In this document: in pieces, positions 8,901 through 15,440 of the stretch | How the letters are laid out: each line of letters opens with the position of its first letter | Position numbering within the stretch: position 1 is the first letter of the stretch | Assembly (NCBI RefSeq): GCF_020687385.1 | Contig: NZ_JAJEQM010000002.1 | Location: 1-64,000, forward strand | DNA length: 64,000 nucleotides | Source: Hominilimicola fabiformis | Lineage (GTDB): Bacteria; Bacillota; Clostridia; UBA1381 | Reading direction: 5' to 3' | Translations under genes and position numbers: made by a program | The notes under the pieces: generated by a model | Database searches by the model: none | What the model saw: only the letters and a program-made list of their open reading frames with translations | What the model was told of the DNA's origin: nothing

Positions 8901-10404
8901 AGATGGGGATATTGTATTCCATCAACATGAAAATGAAGGCGAATACTTTATTTATTCAGATGCGCCTGAAGCAATAACAGATAATACTTTGGCAGATTAT
9001 GCTCCTTATGCTTTTATAAGAGAGGAACATTTAGGCAAGGGGAAATATACTTTTATGTCTTGGCATCTTAATTATTCCAGTGAAGATGTCACTATGGATG
9101 TGCAACTTTATTCGGAAAATGCTAAAATTAAGGTCAATGCTATTGGTATAAATGCACCTCAAATAGATAGATGGGACTCGGATTGGACATCACCGCAAGC
9201 CATTTTGAATATGGAATATTTTAAGTGTGAAAAAATTTTTAAGGTGAAAACCAATGAGTATGATAATAGATTGTATGGTAGAATAGATGAAGGCTACTAC
9301 ACTTTGAATTCGGCAGAAGGTAATTCAGTGTGGCTTCAAGATATCTATAATAAAAAAATATATAATAATGGATATAATAAAAATATATTAGAATATCCTC
9401 GATTACCGAAATATAATGATGACCAAATGCCGTTTTATATAATATTTGAATTCGAAGTTTTGGAGGGCGAAGTTGTTCTTAACCAAATGGCATATAACAA
9501 CAGAGAAAATATTATGAGTATAGGTGAAAATAATGCACCATATATTGGAGAAGGTGCATTTAAAGGAATTTCCAACACTCCTAATGAAGTTATATCGGAT
9601 TTTTCATATGAAATAAAGGGAGATGAAAAGTATATTCCCGTAAGAACATTTAATCTTAATAATCCTCTCGGATATAAAAGTGTATTTTGGGAGTCCAATG
9701 TTAATCCGCAACAGGACGCAACACCAAATGTAAACATTCCAGGTATTGAAGACGGTAATGGTAATTTATATAAGTATAGGGTTAGAGACATTGCAACGGA
9801 AACAGAATTGCTAAAGTTTAGATACGTAGATAATAGTAAAAAAGATAGATATGACTATGATACAGACGATAATGTTTGGTATTTCGATGAATTTCATGAT
9901 AGAAATTATAGTGCTGATAGTAGCATAGTAGGCGATGTTCCCAACCGTTTAATAGCTACTGAGGCGGCATTAAACCGTTATGATGGTGAAAATGAAAGGA
10001 ATAAACTCCCAATAGCGAATTATTCAGTTATAGAAACATATAACATCAAACTTAAAAATTCAACAGAATCTACAAAAACTATTGAGTTTATATTAGATAG
10101 TGAGTCATGTGAATTTTTGTATTTAGAGAATTTGCATAAAAAACCGGTAATGTTATCCAAAGGTTCTCATACAAGAGCGCAAGTAATGTATTATATTGTA
10201 TTAGAACCCAACCAAGAGATAGAATATAAGATGAAAACAGGTTTATTTACAGCGAATGACGGTAGTATGAGAAATTGTTTTAAAATCTATGAAGGAGAGA
10301 AAGATTATGGAGAAATTGTTGGACAAGATGGAGAAAAACACCCCGTGCATATTGTTAATAATTTGCATGATTACGATGATGATTGGAATTATCCACGCCA
10401 ATGA
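5962..10404 (+). CDS. Large vWA-like and S-layer-homology surface protein
   Basis: 1480 residues with a signal peptide (to about 22, AAFA). Residues about 70-205 resemble a von Willebrand A domain: a hydrophobic strand, then a MIDAS-like DxSxS at D80 (FDMSYSM), a Thr in EYTGTND and the strand KVVLVTTHKVD. Three SLH repeats follow at about 530-580, 592-650 and 677-725 (INDWFHDYIFKATNLGIVSG; RGEAAKYICQLFF; RRSEICTILIKC), so the protein is probably bound to the cell wall through secondary polymers. The remaining 750 residues are beta-rich and unrecognised. SLH repeats usually sit at a terminus, so their mid-protein position is unusual. It is likely the wall anchor of the cassette. Its 3' end overlaps the next gene. 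Confidence 0.85.
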   Translation: MKRIISFILTFCMLMSLTAAFAENDNEIENNENIIDTSSLTDENVLYKAIQEKNGFSLFGLDDSNDEGITTDFDVVMGFDMSYSMYEYDINGDKRWIDSFKSISEQVPEDTRYAVLSSNSEGFTDDLDKAISDVQEKEYTGTNDIISILDRTISVFDEESSNRNKVVLVTTHKVDDISALKDKMDELSDYGIIPFVFVLNADTNNALNMDGIYQCPTDLDLRLSISDLYLAFCEFNMTEAAQTYANTIDYNVYRVLSDFRTDRHMFVGADNNAGLQMASMLNMYKCVPLKASIGTKNQSEYDLFNTSSYSGNNIDLKDKLQSFVSGENAKFGEVPYDFQYVWNSIFGQISNNRKIIISNPDITQAATVLRKNMKRRFPMMMKHDDEWEIVYEYRNPIGGSLVRYNENKEIEFNKIQAVFDTYEYLMSTVGKATNLYEKVTRTNSEITVEIQYPSNYDFTIDNEQNDLNTIRREALDGKSGYIDFNSVDKTLYVTAQCTGENTERNFVVGSLVTFTNGLADIYGANKVYYTRYYRDITINDWFHDYIFKATNLGIVSGTDENKFEPNNTITLAQLFRMMFESAKVDGILTADDNPTTYWAYPYMKKASELGFKTIDDQDIDVSINKLDKLITIGETKVSRGEAAKYICQLFFDQRKEVNVPTLLYDKVENIENERKNAYKNFIDVSGNKNENYIYKLYMNNILNGQDKNTMAPDADIRRSEICTILIKCLFDMDENIPVIIANIEENTEAVPVDVYMTTDERIIKNISFNNNNKAAFNIHIEDDEEYEVAIDGGTEATIQGEMDCIEGTGTFTPETTQKGNFVYTIRGPGVFQLNLVRTGIDIINLKITNISTQSQVIPLNQVITQDMINRNKLSFTAEKNGCYIINVTPGTTFNLTDQAGRKVEEYYTELYRGFNSNVPQFITQKMRGVNRELNYIDSNGNKTSLTEECACYKYYLEKGTTITIDNISNNEYKLQVDEPQDGDIVFHQHENEGEYFIYSDAPEAITDNTLADYAPYAFIREEHLGKGKYTFMSWHLNYSSEDVTMDVQLYSENAKIKVNAIGINAPQIDRWDSDWTSPQAILNMEYFKCEKIFKVKTNEYDNRLYGRIDEGYYTLNSAEGNSVWLQDIYNKKIYNNGYNKNILEYPRLPKYNDDQMPFYIIFEFEVLEGEVVLNQMAYNNRENIMSIGENNAPYIGEGAFKGISNTPNEVISDFSYEIKGDEKYIPVRTFNLNNPLGYKSVFWESNVNPQQDATPNVNIPGIEDGNGNLYKYRVRDIATETELLKFRYVDNSKKDRYDYDTDDNVWYFDEFHDRNYSADSSIVGDVPNRLIATEAALNRYDGENERNKLPIANYSVIETYNIKLKNSTESTKTIEFILDSESCEFLYLENLHKKPVMLSKGSHTRAQVMYYIVLEPNQEIEYKMKTGLFTANDGSMRNCFKIYEGEKDYGEIVGQDGEKHPVHIVNNLHDYDDDWNYPRQ

Positions 10405-11668
10405 TACATATGCGATTGATTTTGAAAATGAAATAATAAATCCTAAAGATAGAGTTGTATACACAGGTCAAGGGTATTTTTCAGTATATTATGATGGAAA
10501 AGCACACAATGCATCGGCATGGGAAGTCACATATTCAAAAGATAAAGTCAACTGGAGGAATGCAGTCACCGATAGTAATTACGAATTTCTGGACAGTTTA
10601 GTAAGTTCAAGTAATCGACCCACTTCACAAGTTATTGAAACGAATGATGGATATATGGTTAGGAGAAAAAATTGTATACGTCATGGTCTTAATTATGTGA
10701 CTAGAGATGATAATATTATTTTATTGGATAAGAATTTTAATGTTTTAAAATCATATTCCGGAGATTATGTCAGCGATATGTCATATATAAATGGAGTGTA
10801 TTATATAAATACATATTCTCAATATGGTGAATATATCCCTGAAACTCATATGAATGTTGTGTCAGAGGAAAAATCATATTATTCAACGGATTTTGAAAAT
10901 TGGCATGTATACAATGAGAGTGGTGGTATACCGATTATAAACGACGGACATGAGTTGTTTATTAGAAATGGCAAATTGCAATATAAATATAATCGTTATC
11001 TTACGCAAGGATTGGGAGATATTGCATTATCTCAAAATGGGGTTGCGAAGCAGGGTATTATTTATGAGAGTGTAGATATTGGTGAAATTATTCAGGTTCA
11101 TGATTATTTATTTGCCAATCTTGTGTATGATGGAACAAATTGTCCAGATAAAATAGCCGTATCAAAGGATGGAGTATATTTTACTATCATATCTATCCCA
11201 GAAGAAAATTGTTGGCTTAGCGATGTTTTTGAACTAAAAGATAATAGATTTGAATTTGATATAACAAATAGCTCCAAGTACTATTCTTGCCCTATTGAGC
11301 AAATAGATGAAGCATTAAATGTAAGTGATATATATGTCCAATTCCAAGACAAAATACTTGGTTTTGAAACACCGCCTGTAATAGAATCCGGCAGTACACT
11401 TGTTCCAATGCGCTTCCTGTTTGAGCAGATGGGCGCAGATGTTGAATGGAACGGAGAAACACAAACCGCGACCGCGACACTTGATAACACAGCAGTTACA
11501 TTTGCGATAGATGATACTAATGCAGAAGTAAATAACACGCCTGCTACTATGGACGTCCCTGCACGTCTTATAAATGGCAAAACGATGGTACCGCTGCGCT
11601 TCCTCTCAGAAGAAATGGGCTTTGAAGTTGCGTGGGATGCAGAATCAAGAACGGCAATTATAGAGTAA
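10307..11668 (+). CDS. Secreted protein with C-terminal copper-amine-oxidase-like stalk domain
   Basis: 453 residues. I chose the ATG at 10307 because AAGGAGA (10292-10298) lies 8 nt upstream; an ATG at 10289 is possible. The N-terminus is a signal peptide (PCILLIICMITMMIGIIHA). The middle is beta-rich and unrecognised (repeated short Tyr/Asp-rich strands). The last 110 residues form a stalk (CuAO_N-type) domain with the two hallmark LVPMRFLFEQMGADVEW and MVPLRFLSEEMGFEVAW motifs, common in Clostridial envelope proteins. The first 98 nt overlap the 3' end of the vWA/SLH gene in another frame, suggesting tight coupling. It is the last gene of the cassette, before a strong terminator. Confidence 0.85.
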   Translation: MEKLLDKMEKNTPCILLIICMITMMIGIIHANDTYAIDFENEIINPKDRVVYTGQGYFSVYYDGKAHNASAWEVTYSKDKVNWRNAVTDSNYEFLDSLVSSSNRPTSQVIETNDGYMVRRKNCIRHGLNYVTRDDNIILLDKNFNVLKSYSGDYVSDMSYINGVYYINTYSQYGEYIPETHMNVVSEEKSYYSTDFENWHVYNESGGIPIINDGHELFIRNGKLQYKYNRYLTQGLGDIALSQNGVAKQGIIYESVDIGEIIQVHDYLFANLVYDGTNCPDKIAVSKDGVYFTIISIPEENCWLSDVFELKDNRFEFDITNSSKYYSCPIEQIDEALNVSDIYVQFQDKILGFETPPVIESGSTLVPMRFLFEQMGADVEWNGETQTATATLDNTAVTFAIDDTNAEVNNTPATMDVPARLINGKTMVPLRFLSEEMGFEVAWDAESRTAIIE

Positions 11669-11724
11669 CAAAGATGACGTCAGATGGTTTATAAAACAGT
11701 AAACAGATAAAAAATTGAAAGATG

Positions 11725-11756
11725 AAACCGACATCAGGCTAATGGTGTCGGTTTTG
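11725..11756 (+). terminator. Terminator of the surface-protein operon
   Basis: AAACCGACA (11725-11733) pairs with TGTCGGTTT (11746-11754) and is followed by more T. It lies 57 nt past the last stop codon. Confidence 0.85.
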
Positions 11757-11820
11757 TGTTTACATAGAAGATGTACATAACCACTTTTTCCGTAGAATAC
11801 TACCATTATTTCCAGAATTA

Positions 11821-11849
11821 TTTACAAATTTTTCGGGGAATTATATAAT
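11821..11849 (+). promoter_or_regulatory. Promoter of the 94-residue gene
   Basis: TTTACA (11821-11826), a 17-bp spacer and TATAAT (11844-11849). TAGGAGG (11863-11869) follows, ahead of the ATG at 11882. Confidence 0.75.
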
Positions 11850-11881
11850 CATAGTGAAATAGTAGGAGGCAGATATTTATT

Positions 11882-12166
11882 ATGACCGAACAGAAATTAA
11901 TTTCGCTGGTAATTGATGAAATTATAGAACATAAACTGAGTCATTATCGAATGAAAAATAGGGAGTATAGCAAGCTCAATATAGAGCTGACGCAGTTAGG
12001 AAATAAAATGCAATCAGTGTTAGTAGAATTGTCAGCAGAGAAAGCCGATATAATAAATTTGTACATTGCAAAGCACGCAGATTTAGCGGATAAGGACTGT
12101 GCATTCTTGTATGCACAAGGAGCAAAAGATTGTGTAAAGTTACTTAAAAGATTAGGAGTGCTTTAG
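11882..12166 (+). CDS. Small hypothetical protein, helical
   Basis: 94 residues with no signal peptide or membrane segment. The whole chain is predicted by eye to be alpha-helical. Residues 15-50 are amphipathic with a regular hydrophobic spacing and could form a coiled coil. The second half contains conserved-looking acidic and Cys positions (KDCAFLYAQGAKDCVKLL). I do not recognise the family. The gene has its own near-consensus promoter and shares a bidirectional terminator with the converging XRE gene. Similar small genes with an XRE regulator are common on Firmicutes mobile elements, so an accessory island role is likely, but no function can be read from the sequence. Confidence 0.7.
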   Translation: MTEQKLISLVIDEIIEHKLSHYRMKNREYSKLNIELTQLGNKMQSVLVELSAEKADIINLYIAKHADLADKDCAFLYAQGAKDCVKLLKRLGVL

Positions 12167-12195
12167 AAGAAAGCGCACTATGCTGTGCGCTTCTT
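12166..12195. terminator. Bidirectional terminator between converging genes
   Basis: GAAGAAAGCGCAC pairs with GTGCGCTTCTTC around a 5-nt loop. The stem overlaps the ends of both the plus-strand small gene and the minus-strand XRE gene. Confidence 0.75.
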
Positions 12196-12524
12196 CATTT
12201 GGTTTTGATAAGTTCGTGAACAGCGGCAGTTATTGCATTTATAGTCTTTTCATCACACAGATACAGCATATTTACCAGTTCGTCAATAGAAGTATCTATT
12301 TTTGGTGATATACTGTGTCGTTCAGGATAAAAAATAGTATCAGCAGGAATGTTCAAGGTTCGTATGAGATTATAAAGTAACCAATATCCAGGTTTTTTCT
12401 GTTCATTTTCTATCGCCATAATATGGCGGGAACTGCAGTTTAACATTTCTGCTAGCTGTTCTTGTGATATTCCCTTATGTAGTCTAGCGTTTTTTATTTG
12501 TTCGCCTAAAATATCGTGTTTCAT
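12195..12524 (-). CDS. XRE-family transcriptional regulator
   Basis: 109 residues. A classical Cro/CI HTH spans residues 7-62 (IKNARLHKGISQEQLAEML, recognition helix SSRHIMAIENEQKKP). The tail DEKTINAITAAVHELI resembles the dimerising tail of small phage- and ICE-type regulators. GGAGGTGA sits about 12 nt upstream of the ATG. It converges on the 94-residue gene and faces away from the HTH-xis-int segment. Inference: it helps control island maintenance or excision. No operator could be assigned with confidence, and the 490 bp upstream contain only hairpins. Confidence 0.85.
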   Translation of the reverse strand: MKHDILGEQIKNARLHKGISQEQLAEMLNCSSRHIMAIENEQKKPGYWLLYNLIRTLNIPADTIFYPERHSISPKIDTSIDELVNMLYLCDEKTINAITAAVHELIKTK

Positions 12525-12628
12525 AGCACTGAAAATTCACCTCCACATATAGTTTACAATGTTTTCTGTGAAATTAACACGATTAAATGCTTCGTGATAG
12601 AGCGAAGTTATAATTCAGAAGCAGCATA

Positions 12629-12665
12629 AAGCTTCATCAAAAAAAACGATGGTTTGATGAGGCTT
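12629..12665 (+). terminator. Hairpin, possible terminator
   Basis: AAGCTTCATCAAA pairs with TTTGATGAGGCTT (one G-U pair) around an 11-nt A-rich loop, followed by ATTTGATT. The tail is weak. Confidence 0.45.
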
Positions 12666-12676
12666 ATTTGATTGTA

Positions 12677-12715
12677 AAAACTCCTCAAGCTTAGTTTCTT
12701 GGAGGGGTTTTATTG
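12677..12715 (+). terminator. Second tandem hairpin with T-rich tail
   Basis: AAAACTCCTCAAG pairs imperfectly with CTTGGAGGGGTTTT and ends in TTTTATTG. It begins 11 nt after the preceding hairpin. No gene directly upstream explains it. Confidence 0.5.
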
Positions 12716-13018
12716 TTTGCAAAACATATGGGGAATGATTTATTAAAAAAATCAATGTGCTTATTTTAGCTGATTTAAAACTCGAACGTGAACAATCGAA
12801 GCGTATATACACGAACATATCTAACACGGTTGTGGAAAATCGTGTTTTTTTAGTATTTGAATGTTTTATGAGAGCGCCGCCAATGAGGTCTTTTTCAAAA
12901 AATAGGAAAAGGACTAAGATAATGAAAAAAAGTTTGGAATTTTCAAAATTATTTTTTCAAACTCGGAAAAATTTGCGGAGTTTGAGTGGTATACTGCTCC
13001 CGAAAGGAGGGGAGCAAT

Positions 13019-13363
13019 GTGAGGGATAAATTATGTGTAAGCGAAAGAAGAACAAAAATACTTGAATTTCTTGTCAAAAAAAAGCAATCAACTCGATGTG
13101 AATTGGCGACAGAATTTAATGTTTCTACAGATACAATCGACAGAGATATAGTTTATCTCAGTGGCATTGCTCCTGTTTATACGAAACAAGGTAATCAAGG
13201 TGGAATTTATATATTGCCTGAATACAGAAGCTATAAAAACTATCTTACAGACGAAGAGGAAGAATGTCTTTATGCCTTGATAAAAAAATCTGCTAATGAT
13301 GAGCGAAGAATTATTTGCGGCATTATTACCAAGTTTACAAAAAATACTGTTATGTATAAATAA
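13019..13363 (+). CDS. DeoR/HTH_11-type DNA-binding protein
   Basis: 114 residues from a GTG start. AAAGGAGG (13003-13010) lies 8 nt upstream and the frame has no better ATG. Residues 8-62 form a winged helix of the DeoR/HTH_11 type (RRTKILEFLVKKKQSTRCEL, then the recognition helix FNVSTDTIDRDIVYL). A short wing follows (GNQGGIYILPEYRSYKNYLT), then a helical tail (DEEEECLYALIKKS). It lacks the sugar-phosphate or WYL sensing domain of full-length relatives. Such short HTH proteins are common near integrase genes on Clostridial elements. It is probably an island regulator acting on the downstream RNA, xis and int genes (inference). Confidence 0.75.
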   Translation: MRDKLCVSERRTKILEFLVKKKQSTRCELATEFNVSTDTIDRDIVYLSGIAPVYTKQGNQGGIYILPEYRSYKNYLTDEEEECLYALIKKSANDERRIICGIITKFTKNTVMYK

Positions 13364-13549
13364 AATCCTTTCATATACAAAGAAAGCACAGAAGACAATG
13401 CTGTAGCATAATAAAGAGCAAACGGATACATTCCAATATGGAAGAGCCTTATACTTGATACGCCAAGACACTGCATAGAGGTAGCCGAGCGATAAATATC
13501 ACTAGTAAAAATCAAATTGCAAGTTTGAATGGTCAAGACGTCATATTGG
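13364..13549. other. Intergenic spacer without recognised gene
   Basis: AT-rich, with no supported frame on the plus strand. The minus-strand frame over 13088-13471 lies antisense to the HTH gene and lacks a ribosome site. The segment ends in a promoter. Confidence 0.4.
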
Positions 13550-13555
13550 TATAAT
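13525..13555 (+). promoter_or_regulatory. Extended -10 promoter ahead of the GC-rich hairpin segment
   Basis: TTGAAT (13525-13530), a 19-bp spacer and TATAAT (13550-13555), with an upstream TGG giving an extended -10. The predicted start is near 13562, where the GC-rich segment begins. Confidence 0.55.
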
Positions 13556-13561
13556 GATACT

Positions 13562-13690
13562 TCTGCCTAGCCGTAGACCGCGCTTTAAGGGCGTGTATGC
13601 AAGCATCGGGGGCAGTCCGGGCAGCGCCGGGAAGGTGAAAATCCTATGGAGCAATTTTGCAAATTGCCGTCCGCGTAGCTTAGATATTTT
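13562..13690 (+). ncRNA. Candidate structured RNA upstream of xis-int
   Basis: A GC-rich block in strongly AT-rich DNA, directly after an extended -10 promoter. It contains three compact hairpins: CCGG-GCAGCG-CCGG (13617-13630), GG-TGAAAA-TCC (13634-13644) and a 7-bp stem GCAATTT-TGC-AAATTGC (13651-13667). It ends in a T-rich stretch (13684-13700). A 71-codon frame crosses it, but that frame has no ribosome site and a composition unlike its neighbours. I cannot name the class. A remnant of an IS200/IS605-type omega RNA is one option, and a novel integrase-associated leader is another. Confidence 0.4.
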
Positions 13691-13774
13691 TATGTTTTTT
13701 GAACGTATAAGCTTCTTGTACGCTGAAAAAGGGTTAAAATATTTAATTTGTGAACGAGAATGGATGTGATATGA

Positions 13775-13954
13775 TTGTTGGAAGAATATAAAGATGTGAT
13801 AAATGTTAAAGATTTGTGCGAAATTCTTAACATCGGTAAGAATACAGCGTATAAATTATTAAAAAACAACGATATACCCAATCGTAGACTGGGCAAGAAA
13901 TATATAATTCCTAAATTCGGAGTGATTGAGTATTTAAAAGGAGTACAACTTTAA
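13775..13954 (+). CDS. Small excisionase-like HTH protein
   Basis: A 59-residue protein read from TTG at 13775 (TTG at 13778 is equally possible), with the weak ribosome site GGATGTG just upstream. The product is a complete helix-turn-helix of the excisionase/MerR-like HTH_17 type: INVKDLCEILNIGKNTAYKL, then NRRLGKKYIIPKFGVIEYL. The R-x-G-K-K-Y-x-I-P-K pattern and the C-terminal Y-L are hallmarks of Xis proteins from Tn916-type and related elements. It lies 79 nt upstream of the integrase, the usual xis-int order. It is expected to bend DNA at the attachment site and bias recombination toward excision. It is short and lacks an ATG, so easily missed. Confidence 0.8.
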   Translation: MLEEYKDVINVKDLCEILNIGKNTAYKLLKNNDIPNRRLGKKYIIPKFGVIEYLKGVQL

Positions 13955-14033
13955 AAAAATATGTTGATAAAGTAGGCTGTTGATGATAAAATAATATTGT
14001 CAGCAGACTACCGAAGTTAAGGAGGAATGACAT

Positions 14034-15176
14034 ATGAGAGGTAGTCTACAGAAAAAGGGCGGAAAATATTACGCAGTATTCCGTGTTAATAAAAAGCAAA
14101 AATGGATAAATCTCTGTATTGATGCAAAGAAAGGTAATAAGCGAGAAGCCGAAGCGGCTTTAACAAGATTATTAGCGGAGTATAATGAAAATCCCAATAT
14201 GTTTGATAAAATTGACTTTGTGGGATACATAAAAAAGTGGCTTAAAGAAGTGATTACGCAAGTTGATATTATTACATACGAAGGATATAAAACCGATACG
14301 GAAAACCATTTAATCCCGTATTTTGAACAAAAGAATTTAATGCTACAAGATGTGAAGATAGCAGATATTGAAAAATATTATAATTATAAGGCGGTTACGG
14401 GAAGGTTAGATGGTAAACCTGGCGGATTATCATGTAGAACTCTAAAAATTCACGGTACAATATTAAGTTTGATTTTTAAGAAAGCCATTCGTGAAGAACT
14501 AATAAGAGATAATCCATGTCAGTACGCAAGATTGCCTAAAATGCAGAAAACCACTGTAAAACCTTCATTTTACACAGTGGAACAGTGTAATAGGTTGCTT
14601 GAAGTTTCTAAAAGTACAATGTTGCACGATATGTTATATATGACTATTATATACGGGTTAAGGCGGAGCGAACTTATGGGGTTACGGTGGGATGCAGTCG
14701 ACTTTGAGAATAATACCATAGTAATTCAGCATACGGTTGTTCTTCAAAATCAGGTGGTTGCCAAAGATTCTACTAAAAATAAAACAAGTAATCGCGTATA
14801 TCCTCTTTTGGATGATGTGAAGCCATTGTTAGAAAAACTGTTAGAAAAACAAAAAAAGAATAAAGAATTTTTTAAAAATTGCTATTCTGATAGTGGATAT
14901 ATTTTTGCAAAAGAAGATGGTACACCGTATTATCCAAGTTATCCTAGCCACGAGTTGCAAAAAGTTTTAAAGAAAAATGAGCTTCCGCACATTAGATTTC
15001 ATGATTTGCGTCATAGTTGTGCATCGATGCTTATTCTCAGAGGGTGGAATATGAAAGATATATCAGAATGGCTTGGACATGCGGATATTAGCACTACAAT
15101 GAACATTTACGGTCATATAAGCATGAAACATAAGAGAGAATTGGGACAGGGACTAAAGGGTATGTTCAGTGCATAA
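14034..15176 (+). CDS. int: Tyrosine recombinase (integrase of the island)
   Basis: 380 residues, full length for a Tn916/phage-type integrase. An N-terminal AP2-like arm-binding region (MRGSLQKKGGKYYAVFRVN) is followed by a core-binding SAM-like domain at about 60-170 and a catalytic domain at about 180-375. The catalytic set is complete: R210 (YGLRRSE), H323 and R326 (FHDLRHS), H349 (WLGHAD) and Tyr359 (MNIYGH). GGAGG lies about 10 nt upstream of the ATG. It sits between the xis-like gene and the 3' end of tRNA-Lys, the standard layout for a tRNA-targeted element. It appears intact, so the island may still be mobile. Confidence 0.95.
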   Translation: MRGSLQKKGGKYYAVFRVNKKQKWINLCIDAKKGNKREAEAALTRLLAEYNENPNMFDKIDFVGYIKKWLKEVITQVDIITYEGYKTDTENHLIPYFEQKNLMLQDVKIADIEKYYNYKAVTGRLDGKPGGLSCRTLKIHGTILSLIFKKAIREELIRDNPCQYARLPKMQKTTVKPSFYTVEQCNRLLEVSKSTMLHDMLYMTIIYGLRRSELMGLRWDAVDFENNTIVIQHTVVLQNQVVAKDSTKNKTSNRVYPLLDDVKPLLEKLLEKQKKNKEFFKNCYSDSGYIFAKEDGTPYYPSYPSHELQKVLKKNELPHIRFHDLRHSCASMLILRGWNMKDISEWLGHADISTTMNIYGHISMKHKRELGQGLKGMFSA

Positions 15177-15207
15177 AAAGTGTTAGAAAAGTGTTAGAAA
15201 GTGTTTT
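15177..15207. repeat. Three helically phased direct repeats after int
   Basis: AAAGTGTTAG begins at 15177 and 15188, and AAAGTGTTTT at 15198, one DNA turn apart. The position between the integrase stop and the tRNA 3' end suits arm-type or attachment-site binding repeats (inference). Confidence 0.5.
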
Positions 15208-15230
15208 AGAGATTGATTAAAAGACAAAAC

Positions 15231-15261
15231 AAAAACCGCTCAAACGTAGTGTTTAAGCGGT
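15231..15261 (-). terminator. Terminator of tRNA-Lys
   Basis: On the minus strand ACCGCTTAAAC pairs with GTTTGAGCGGT around a 5-nt loop and is followed by a TTTTTGTTTTG tail. Confidence 0.8.
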
Positions 15262-15266
15262 ATTCG

Positions 15267-15342
15267 TGGTACGCGATCAGGGGCTCGAACCCTGGACACC
15301 CTGATTAAGAGTCAGGTGCTCTACCAACTGAGCTAATCACGC
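15267..15342 (-). tRNA. tRNA-Lys (anticodon CTT)
   Basis: A full cloverleaf on the minus strand: acceptor GCGTGAT/ATCGCGT, D-arm TAGCTCAGTTGGTAGAGC, anticodon stem CCTGA/TCAGG with loop CTCTTAA (anticodon CTT, reads AAG), T-arm with GGTTCGAGCCC, and an encoded CCA (15267-15269). Its 3' end faces the integrase gene, making it the probable integration target. Confidence 0.93.
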
Positions 15343-15374
15343 ATATTCAGTTTTAATGTCTGACGACAAATAAT

Positions 15375-15403
15375 ATGATAGCACATTAAAATTATTTTGT
15401 CAA
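15375..15403 (-). promoter_or_regulatory. Promoter of tRNA-Lys
   Basis: On the minus strand TTGACA (15403-15398), a 17-bp spacer and TATCAT (15380-15375), about 33 nt before the mature 5' end. Confidence 0.8.
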
Positions 15404-15440
15404 TACTTTTTTGCAAAAAATATTGTTTTTTATAGAAAAA

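Larger units (their letters stand above)
12545..13018. other. Gene-poor spacer with two strong hairpins
   Basis: No convincing gene. It holds two adjacent inverted repeats (12629-12665 and 12677-12711) and an extended -10 (TGG TATACT, 12987-12995) just ahead of the next gene. A 90-codon open frame at 12757-13029 has no ribosome site and no recognisable domain. Confidence 0.5.

Noticed and set aside
12757-13029. 90-codon plus-strand frame
   Set aside because: No ribosome site and unusual composition. It overlaps the ribosome site and start of the better-supported HTH gene.
13088-13471. 127-codon minus-strand frame
   Set aside because: Antisense to the HTH gene, with a low-complexity translation and no start signal.
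13634-13670. Resemblance of GGTGAAAATCC to part of a cobalamin riboswitch
   Set aside because: The B12 box (GCCACTG-type) and the conserved GGGAA-loop arrangement are missing, and the downstream gene is an excisionase.
13554-13769. 71-codon open frame with an ATG just after a TATAAT
   Set aside because: No ribosome site, no recognisable domain, and it runs through the GC-rich hairpin block. The promoter would place the start of the RNA inside the frame.
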